Shown here one piece after another: positions 9,062-20,100 of a stretch of DNA of 64,000 nucleotides (within the stretch, counting starts at the first letter, position 1; the number at the start of each line of letters is the position of its first letter). The notes beneath the pieces were generated by a model. It was given only the letters and a program-made list of their open reading frames with translations. It made no database searches and had not been told where the DNA came from. The stretch is from Branchiostoma floridae (Eukaryota; Chordata; Leptocardii; Amphioxiformes; Branchiostomatidae): NCBI RefSeq assembly GCF_000003815.2, contig NC_049983.1:27587088-27651087 (forward strand), given 5' to 3'. A program made the translations under genes and the position numbers.

Positions 9062-11023
9062 GGAGGTAGGTCATGTAAATCATGTCTATACAGGAAAAAC
9101 AACATTTAACAGTAGGGAGATGGCGGATATACAGCTTGTACTGATCAGTGTAAACTTTGTATGGTATGCCATGAGGCAGTTTACCGGGTATGCGAGACAA
9201 AAGAATAACAAAAACCAAATAGATTCATGTTGATTCAAACAACAAATGAAACATATCTTATATAACAGTCCCCTTGCTGCTGCATACCACAATACTGTAA
9301 CAGCATGCAAAAATCAAGCATATGCAAAACGCAGTATGATTTCATGTAAATTAAAACATGTCAATTATCATCTATAATATAGATGGAGATCTTCTTTAAG
9401 AAGCCATTATCAAAACCAGTGAGGATGATCACCTTTTTTCATGAAAAATATCTTTTTGACATAAATATCTCAAATCGGATTAACTTAGATAATGTTTTTT
9501 TCTTCATGCAGTGACTTCAGCACTGTTCTATGGAGGAAGTTGGCTTCTAAAGGACATGTACATGTTGGGACAGAGGGCCTTTGTTATGTGGTGAATGAGA
9601 AACTACACTTTAATCAACAGGTGGTGTAGCAACATCAGGGTCCAAAAAAAAGAGTGTTCAGAGATTTGCTGTTTTCTTTCCTGGGTTTGCCCTTATGGCT
9701 AGCATTGACAAGATGTAGGTTAGCACTTGTGGTGCTTTTATCGAGAAAATCGGCTTTGAACAACCAGCCTAAGGCCACACCGGCTTGATTGTATGAATGA
9801 CATCCTTGGACACCTCAAAACTAATGCGCGTGGGCGAAAAAAAATCCAGCAAAAATAAAAAGTGCTGCTTAAGTTAATCCACAGGACTAAACATCCAGAC
9901 CACTTTTCCCAGGCTTTTGTTTTATGTTCACTTCCAGTAAGAGACACTCGTCGCCATTTCAACCAAATCTATAATGCCATTCTCGTTTAAAGAGGGAACA
10001 GTGGTGCTGTGGTCCCATGCCCTGACCATGTGCCTCCTAGCCTTGAGACCAGGTCCTCCGGTAAGCATGAAATTCTGATTGATATGGGGGAAATGAGGCC
10101 ACAATCTTTTTTAAGAACGGGATGTCATCCATAAAATTAAGTCAGTGTGGCCTAAGCAAGGCTTTCAGCACAGATGTGAAAACATTGCTGCCATGGACTG
10201 CCATAGACTTGGTAGTTGTCTTTTCTGTTTGCCGCAATGCATTAGCAAGATATGGTTTTACACGTGTGAACATTGTATTATTCAAAAAGTCGAGATATTA
10301 TCAAGATTTGTTGTGATTAATCAGTCTACCTGGACAAATGTGAGTTTTTAGCAGAACTCTCAACTTTCTCTCAAATTGTGTTATTTGTTGTTTGTTTAGG
10401 TTCATAGTAAGCATGTCACGATTGAATTTCTTTAACCATTGGCTACTTTAACTTGGAAAGCTATCGATCTGATGCACGAGTTCTAGAAAATGTAAGTCAA
10501 CTGATGATGTTTTTTTGGCAATTTAAAGCTGGACTAAGGAACATTTGGACAATACAAAATTTTCCTGACATTGCACAGCATCAATGCACCATACAAACAG
10601 TAAAACATGTTTAAAAACTGTGTTCATCCAAACCAAAACACAGATGACCCAGCCAAAATATTCTGATTAAAATCAAATACAAAACAACAAATAGTTGTTC
10701 TAAATAGTTTATTCATGCACAGATTTACAGAAGAATCTCAAGTCTTGGAATTGCTTTTGGATTTCTACAGCTCACATCCATGTACTAGATACATGTGTTC
10801 AAACATGAAAGTATATCCATCCTCTGTGTCTGGTGTCATTCATCACAACAAAGTCCTTGTGAGCCAATACAACTCTAACTCACCTGCTATCTGCAGTACC
10901 ACTCTCTACAGGAAGATGGCGCTAGCAATGTTTGAGCAGATATTTCAATGATGGCATCTTCACAGCAACACACGACAATGAAACAAAAACATGTGCTGCA
11001 TTTCTTTAACAGAGATAAACCTG
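9062..11023. other. Intergenic stretch, no gene supported
   Basis: AT-rich. A 25-bp stretch around AAGCATGAAATTCTGATTGA occurs at about 10,060 and 11,479. A small exon-like frame at 10,000-10,061 ends at a GTAAGC donor, but nothing connects to it. Confidence 0.5.
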
Positions 11024-11029
11024 TTTATT
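11024..11029 (-). terminator. Poly(A) signal of NDUFA12
   Basis: AATAAA on the minus strand (TTTATT as written), about 95 bases past the NDUFA12 stop codon. Confidence 0.6.
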
Positions 11030-11123
11030 GTCTGTATTGATGTTATCGAATATTTTTCTGAAGACTGTTAGAGTATCTGAATAAACCAACAATTAAGAGA
11101 TGGGGGGGTGATACATTGTACAT

Positions 11124-14100
11124 CTACGAGGGGGTGTTCTTGGGGGGTTGCCAGCTCTCTATCTTGGGGGGTGTGGTGGTGTAGGGGACGTAGTTCTCTC
11201 TGCTGTTCCCCGAGAAGTTGATGCGATGCTCCTGCTTGAACTTGGGGTTGGTGAGCGGCACTTCTGTCGGGGGGTGTTCCCCGATACAGTGCATCCAACG
11301 GTGCCTGGGGGGACGGTAGAAAATGGCAAATATGAAATTGTGAGTATGTAAGGGTATACGGTGGGCTTTTAGCCAGGCATGTGTCATGGCGTCCTTTAGA
11401 CACAGTGACACTTTTCTAAAATGATATGAAATTGAACACACTGGACACCCTTACACTGGGGAGCAGATCCTCTGACAAGCATGAAATTCTGATTGACCAG
11501 GGATACCACTAGGTCATCTGTGGTCATGGTCTTCTACTGTGACATCTCTGACAGTAATTTTTTACCCCTCAGGATACCTTAGAATGCACAATTTTAACTT
11601 GAAATCTCAGAAACTCTGCCTGCACCAAGGAAGGTGGATGCCCCCGGACCCCCCTACAACAGTCACGCTTATATCACCGCAACTCACCAAGAAATGTGGA
11701 CTCCCTGTAATCAAGTCCTAGCTACATGCCTGGTATACAGCACAAAGCCTTGCAGTTTCATACTGACTTATTATAAGGGTGCACACCTATTTGGGACCTA
11801 AAGTCAAGGCACTCTGAAGTCAGTACTTAGGTCAAGCAACCATCCCTTCCAGGAAATACTTCTGAAGTAGAAAAGCCATATATGGAAATGACTAGGACTA
11901 TAAGAACAATCAAGTTTCAGTTTTGGGAGAAAAGTATTTCACATAAAAAATGATACTGGAAATTGGGAATTTTCTTCTCTCTATTCAAATCGTGACCTAT
12001 AGTTTACACATGACAATGACTGATCATGTCAGAAAGAGAAAACCCACCACTCCGCGGGGATCTGACTGGCGTCCGGCTCCCACCAGCTCTTCTGCTTGTC
12101 TCCAAACTCCACCCAGCGGTGACGGGCTGTGGACGAGAGGGACAGTAAATAAATCAGTCCCGCATGAACGTTGGGGTGGGGTGGGCGTATGGGTAATGTC
12201 TCCATACTCCACCCGATGAGTCAGGCCTGCCAACATACTTTTGTCACTATTCAACTGCGAAACTTTCGTCATCACATGTATTTGCTCACTCAACATTTGT
12301 GACAGTTAAGTTTTTTTTTGTCATTAAAACTGCTGCCTTTCCCACCAGCCGCTAGAATTACCTGCCACAATATTAAATGGACTTACAGTTACACTAAGTT
12401 ACAGTATCAAAAAGTCAGTCATCTTACTTTTACGTCACATTTGTACAGTAAGAAGAAACTCTGCCCACCGTAGAAATACTTCTTGTTCTCGAAGTACTTG
12501 TTTCCAAACTGGTCCACGCCCACCAGGGTGCCTTCCCGCAGGTCGCCGGCCCTGGAACATGGGAGAGAACCAAGCTGTTAGAATGTGGAGAACCTCTAGT
12601 TTTTTTTATCTAGATTCGATAAACCTTTTGAGCTGTCAGGGAAAATAACATCTACATCGGATAGTGAGTGAGTGAGTGAGTGAGTGAGTGTGTGTGAGTG
12701 AGTGTGTGAGTGAGTGAGTGAGTGAGTGAGTGAGTGAGTGAGTGAGTGACCTACATCATTCTACATTCCACTATGCCAAAATAACCCTATCAGAAGAAAG
12801 TTGGGGGAGTTGCGGTCACATGGCTAAGGCAGGCAAGTCTCCAGCCTGGCACAGAAGAACCCAACTGTGGGGACTGTCACGACCGTGCCAAGCAGGGAGT
12901 TCCACTCCGGTATATATAGTTCAGGGGGAAAAAAAATATTTGTAAGTGTCCGTTCGGGCTAGTATGGGCTGTAGTTTGTGTTGGTGGCTCCCTTGGGTGC
13001 GCCCCTGGGTTGGTTGGAGAAAACTAGTGGTGTCAATATTCATATGGTTGTTTATAAGTTTGTAGAATGTAGTAAGACGGGCGTTTCAGCTAACGGGTGG
13101 GGGGTGGAAGAGGTTTGATTGCAGGGTCGGGGTTCAACTTTAGTTTTGAACTAGGGCAGGGTTTGATCTGATGATTTGGAAATTTAGGAAGATTGAGAAT
13201 TTTGGATTAGGAACTAGGGCAGGGACAAAAAACTAATTTTGCACCTCTTCCACAGTCCACCCCTCCTCCACATTTATTTTTTGGGAACAATCCACTGAAT
13301 ATTTTGAAGGCTCACCCATCGCCGGTATCAGGACAACTCGGCACCTGGGACAACTCGTCCCCAGTCAATCAGGACGACTCGGCACCTGGCCCAGGACAAG
13401 TCGTCCCCTAGTTTAGGACATGTCGGCACCACATATATATGAGTACATAATTTGTGTAACTTGGGCCCGTAAAACGCTTTTAACGATCTTGGAGCTCTAG
13501 TCGATCTCATGACTATGATTTTCACTTTGCAAGCGAGATATTTTCATAGCGTCGGCGAACTTGGGTGCGCTCTGAGCGGAACCACTGTGACCTTGTCGGC
13601 CCCTGCCGTCAGTTCACCCGAGTCGGCTCAGAGACTGCTGGATTACATTATCATATAACGTTACTAGTAGGCTAAAAACTACATGACATTATGAAGCATA
13701 CACTAAGCTTCTTGGTCTTTGTGAATATGTGCTCTGTTTCTGCATATTTCAAATAAAGCTTACCCGTTTTTTGTGTATAAATTTTGAGTGACGATTCCGG
13801 TCCTGTTTGTGGACATAAAGTCCAATTGAGGAATAAAATGAAAGTGTCCAACGTTCTTTCATGGCTGTATATTATCTATAGATACACCCCTTCTTCGCCA
13901 AACATTGCCCACATTTCAGTAATGAACACAATATGCAGCGGTTTGCTCACTTACGCTGCGGCGTTCCATGGCGTTTACAAAACAAGAAAAATGGCGGATT
14001 TTCCAACCCAAGCTATACCATCATGCACCAGGCGTGACAGGACACTTCACAAGAAATCGTGTTTTTAATTAATGAATGAAGACCTTTATTGTCCAGTTCG

Positions 14101-17100
14101 TGGACATAAAGTCCAATTGAAGAATAAAATGAAACTGTCCAACGTCGTTTCATGTCTGTATATTATCTATAGATACACCCATTCTTCGCCAAACATTGCC
14201 CATATTAATGAACACAATATGCAGCGATTTTCTCACATTTTCCAACCCAAGCTATACCATCATGCACCAGGCGTGGCAGGAAACTTCACAAGAAATCGTG
14301 TTTTAATGAAGGAATGAAGACCAAGGAGGTTAACCTCTTTGATGAAGACCTTTATTGTACAGTTTTGCCCAATCGAGCTTAGTACAGGTCACAACAACAA
14401 CAACTATATCAATAAAAGTATCACAAATCTAGTCGGACACAGAAGTTTGGCTTCTTCTCGCTTCTTGGTAAATCTTCAGCTGTGGATATGATATCAGGCA
14501 ACAGGGGAGATCAGTATCCCCTGTTGCCCGACTGTCGCTCCGGCGAAAATGCCATACCACAAATGAAATTTACTAAGTCGCATGACGTGTAAAATTAACC
14601 TTCAGTCTTTCAGTCGCAATTTTATTGATCTGAAGCTTTAGTCGATTTAACTTTTTCTTTGCAGGTATTTTATTGCCCCGGCGTCTCGGTGCGCTCTGAG
14701 CGGGGGCACGGTGGTCTTGACCTTATCGGGCCCCCGAGTCGGCTAGCTGTAGTCCGATTCATGACAGTCCCAACGACTACTGTTATGTTTGAAATTTCAT
14801 ACGTAGCCGATTAGTGAACGGGTCCGGTCAGTTTGATACGGAAGCCACAGGGTCGAAACTAAGGAGGTTAACCTTCTTGCGGAAACCGACCGTCGATAGA
14901 ACAACAAAACACTTACAGCACTTTTTCCTACTATTGTAAGTTAGCCAACATACTAGGACATGCATATATTTAGGAGTTTAGTACAACACTGGATGTCCAA
15001 AATTTCTTGTATGTTGAACTGGCGGGTATGTTGTGAAGTAGGATCGCGAAGCACTAGTTGTGTGCACTTTTACCATGCAACACTTTCCTTTAAAATTTAA
15101 ATCAAACAGAAAGCTACTCTGTAATTCCTGATTTTTTTTCAATGTACTTTTATGTTGACGGTTTTCACGGTGACGACTGTAACGTGAAATTATCATTACT
15201 GAAAACAGCAAATAATAATAGCAAATAATTCGTAACCGTGAAGATTTAGTTCAGAGAACAAGTTAATGGGATGTCTTTGTTATGAAGAGAATAGACGCGC
15301 ATCACCTGTCAACGTGACTGTCAATGCCGGCGGTCTTCCTCTGTAATTACCTTCCCGTCTAACACCTTTCGAGCTTGTAATAAATAAATAAAGGTTCAAC
15401 AATACCAGCATGGCTTGGCGTCGGTATTGGATTAGTACCTGGCGCGTCACCTACTAGTATCAAGTTGATTGTCAATGGAGACCGTCTTCCTTCCTGGCGC
15501 GTCAACTATCAAGTTGATTGTCAATGGAGACCGTCTTCCTTTGTGATTCAGAACAGACAATCTTTGACATGGGTTTATAAGTCAGTCGGTTGGGCTATGT
15601 GTCCAGTTCATAGCAACAACTATGGCGACAACTTTCCCCTGCGTTGTGTGCAAGAAACACGTGCGTCCGAGACAGGAAGCCTTGCAGTGTGATGACTGCA
15701 ACAGGTGGCAGCACAGAACTTGTCAGAAAGGTAAGGTGTTATTGTTATTATTAGATAAAAAAATTAGTGAAGATAGCTTTAGAATTAGTGTAGATAGTCT
15801 TGACTTCTTCTCTCTAACCGAAACCTGGAGTAATGAATCTTCTGGGTGTTTTGGGTGATCTGAACGGCCGCTACACCTGCTATTCTATTGCCTCCCCTCC
15901 CTATTGAAACTGTTTAACAGCACATTATCAAAGGGGATACGTTTGTGAAGGTTAGACATCCAGGAATCGTTACAATTGAAGACGAATAAATCTTTACTTC
16001 TGGATACTTTATTTTTATACAGACGTAAAGATTTATTCGTCTTCAATTTTATCAAAGGGGATCTTTCCAAAAACGTGGTCCAAAAGTTATATTGTCCCCA
16101 TTTTCGAAACAGGACGGAAAGAAAACCCCAACAATTATCGGGGAATCGCAGTTTCAAGCTGTTTAGGAAAACTGTTCTCCTCAATACTAAACAAAAGACT
16201 ATTAACCTTCTTAGAGGAGAATGGCATCACAAAACCAAACCAAACAGGATTTCGCAAAAACTACAGAATATCTGATAACATTTTCATATTGAAAACTCTG
16301 ATAACTAAGTACACAGTCTGGAAAACGTCTGTTTGCTTGTTTCATTGACTTATCTGGCATGAGGGACTGTTGTATAAACTTCTTTCCATGGGGATCTCAG
16401 GCAAAGTTTTTGATATAATCAAAGACCTGTACAACCGATCTGAAGCTAGCGTCAAAACTAGGGAAGGCCTTAGCGATAGTTTTCCCATTGAAATTGGTGT
16501 CCGACAAGGGTGCGTTTTAAGTCCTACCTTATTTAACTTGTACATCAGCGATCTCATTGATGAATTCGATTCAGTAAACATAGATGCCCCTCTGTTACAA
16601 CGCTCAAAATTGAACAGCTTATTTTATGCTGACGACATTGTTTTGTTATCTGAAACTCAAGAGGGACTATACTACAGAACGCAATTAACGCTCTTGGCCG
16701 ATATTGCCAAAATGGAAATTAACAGTCAACCTAGCGAAAACAAAGATTATTGTATTCAATAAAAGCGGCCACTTATTTTCTAACTTATACTTCTCTTTAT
16801 ACAATAAAAGGATAGACATTGTTCCAACTTACTATTACCTAGGTATTATGTTTACAGCAGGTTGTACATTTAGCACTGCTGTAAAGAATCTAGAAAAGAA
16901 GGCCCTAAGAGCATTATTTATAGAAGTACATTAGGAGAAACTAGATCTTCTGTATCACTACATTGCAAACTGTTTGACACATGTATCCTACCGATTTTAT
17001 TGTATGGATCTGAAGTCTGGTGCAGTAGCAAATTGAACGACAAACCCCCGTTAGAGTCCGTTCACAGAAAATAATTGGGTGCACAGCTTCAATTTTGGGT

Positions 17101-20100
17101 GCACCTGGGTGCACATGCAGCGGGAGAGTTTTTTTATTTATTTTCTGACCTTGTAAAGTGCCTAGCGTGTTTCTATCGCACCTGTTGTTATATGTCTGCT
17201 ATTTTGACCCTTCCGAATATATACTAGTAATGGGTTCCTAGTAATGGAGTCTCTTTTTCTTCCATATCAAACACCAAACTCTATGTTCTGTTTTAGAAAT
17301 CACCAGAGAGTTCTACCGGCGGCTGGTGAATAAGGAGGCAGAGCTGGAGTACTGGCGGTGTCTGGACTGCAGTGCCCCACCAGCGCCAATGGATGTCGAC
17401 GAGCCCAGTATCGAGTTGCCGACCAGTCCTCCTCCTGGCGAGAGCACCCGCCTGTCCGACCTGCAGACCAACAGCTCTGTCGGCGAAGACTGGAGTCCTG
17501 AGTTCCCTCCGCGCCCGGGCCAAGAACTGTTGTATGAGAGCGGTGAGATGGACGGCAGCTTCGTCGGTGAGCTACAGGACGACGAAGACGAGAATTCTGT
17601 CGGCGAAGACTGGAGTCCTGAGTTCCCTCCGCGCCCGGGCCAAGAACTGTTGTACGAGAGCGGTGAGATGGACGGCAGCTTCGTCGGTGAGCTACAGGAC
17701 GACGAAGACGAGAATTCTGAAGCAAGCCTTGTGGACTTCAGCTACGGCAGTATCGAGCCCGTGGAGGAGGTGCGGGAGCTGCCCTGCCAACACCCGGCGG
17801 ACGAGACGATGGACCAGGACCCAGACACCACCATGTCCGACCGGGTGACCTTCACCATTGTGCCGGGCTCCACGCAGAGAGGAGGGCACATGCTGACCAG
17901 CAGCCTTGGATATAGCTATACGCGCAAGAAGTGGGATCGGGAAGAAGGGAGGTGGACCTACTGGCGGTGCAAGAAGCGCAGCAAGGGGGTCTACTGCAAG
18001 GCGACCATCAGCCAGGTGGGAGAGACGTTTACACCAGGTGTACACGAACACAATCACCCACCAGAGCTGGGCGCCACGCTCAAGGCGAACGTCGCAGTCG
18101 AGATCAAGACCAAGGCGCCTGAACAGATTTTCGACCCGGCGTCGAACTTGGTGGACGGCATGCTGTTGGAGGCAGGTGACCAGCCGGGAATGCCCAGCCA
18201 GGCGGCCCTTCTACGGCGAGTCAACCGGGTGAAGGCAAAGTTGCGGCCCGCGGAGCCACGGGACCTGGATTTCGAGCTGGCCGCCGACTACGTCCCGGAG
18301 AACTTCCTGGTGGGGGACCTTGAGGTGCATCTCGGCAGGCAGCAGCAGAAGGCAAGGCACCTGGTGTGGTCTACGCCGTATCAGTTGAAATTGCTGGCTG
18401 ACGCACGGCGATGGTATATGGATGGAACCTTCAAGGTCGTGCGGGAGCCGTTTAAACAACTCTTCTCCATCCACGCCTTCCTGCGGAGTGGCGACGACAT
18501 TAAGCAGGTGAGAATGGAACTTCGTCCTTGTATTTCTTCTAAGGTTATTTAGATTATATCATTTTGTCCCTGATCAATATTAGTTGTGATTTCATTCATC
18601 ATTATCTTTTGATCGTCATTGTTGTATTTTGATTTACTATGATTGATCCCTGATTGAATGACTGATCACCATTGATTGGATTGTTGTTATTGTTGTTGTT
18701 GACCGTTTATAACAACCTTTGTTACCTCATGATTGACCCTTGTCTTTCCCCACCTACATCTGCTGCAGGTTCCCCTTGCCTTTGCTCTTATGTCAAGGCG
18801 AAAGAAGGGCGACTATGAGGCGGTGCTGGCCTGCATCAAGTCCAAGCTCCCGACCCGAGCCGAGGTGGTGGAGTGCGTCCTCGACTTCGAGGAGGGCTTG
18901 TGGCGCGCCATCCCCCTCGTGTTCCCGGACGTCGGCATCAAAGGATGCGCCTTCCACTGGACGCAGGCCGTGTGGAAGAAGACACAGGCACTTGGGCTTC
19001 AGGTGGCCTACTCGGAGGACGAGCAGGTCCACCGATGGTTGCGGCGCCTGCTTGCCCTCCCGTTCCTGCCAGCGGAGCTCATCCCGCCAGCCCTTGACGC
19101 CCTGGAGGAGAAGGCGAGGGGTGCGCTGACGGAGCTCGTGGGGTATGTGCGGAGCACTTGGATTGAGAGTTCAGTCTGGTTGCCACGTCGCTGGTCTGTG
19201 TACAGGCAGTCCGTTCGCACGAACAATGACGTGGAAGGGTGGCACACCAGACTGAACTTCAAGGCCAAGAAGTCCGCCTTACCCCTGTACCTCCTCATGG
19301 ACCTGCTGCACCGCGAGGCCCAGCTGGTCAGGGTCCAGGCACGTCAGGTCTGTGAGGGGGAGCTCCGTCGCTACCAGTGCACTACCTACAGACGTCTGCA
19401 GGAACGACTGTTCGCGGCATGGGAGAGGTTCGAGACCGAGGAGCCACGTTCGGCAAGGAACCTGCTGGTCACATGTGCTAAGATCTTTGGCCCAGTTGTA
19501 GAATACATCAGAAACAACACAAGTGAGGAGTAAACTTTCACTTGTGTTGTGAATTGTGACTTAAGACGTTGCTAGTTATGAAGTGAAGTATTTTGCAAAC
19601 ATCCATCTACAACTGGGCCAAAGATCTCTGCACACGTGAATCATTTTGTCATTTTATTTTCATTTTATATAACCACTGTTTTTTGTGTGTAAACTGATGA
19701 TGCCATTTGTGCAAAAGTATTTAGCAAACATCCATTGTGAATCGTTTTGCCGTTTATTTTCATTGTAAATAACCAGTTTTTTTTTGTGAACTGATGATGC
19801 CATTTGTGCAAAAGTATTTAGCAAACCGTTTTGCCGTTTATTTTCATTGTAAATAACCAGTTTTTTTTGTGAACTGATGATGCCATTTGTGCAAAAGTAT
19901 TTAGCAAACATCCATTGTGAATCGTTTTGCCGTTTATTTTCATTGTAAATAACCAGTTTTTTTTGGTGAACTGATGATGCCATTTGTGCAAAAGTATTTT
20001 GAAGTATTTTCCGTTTTATTTTCATTGTATATAACCATTTTTTGTGAACTAATGTTGCCTTCCGAAAAAGTACATCCATGTGAATCATTTTGCCGTTTTA

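Noticed and set aside
9994-10061. Small exon-like frame ending at GTAAGC
   Set aside because: Low-complexity product and no partner exon.
19660-20088. 142-residue minus-strand frame with repeated KKLVIYNENKRQND
   Set aside because: Product of the MULE subterminal tandem repeat.
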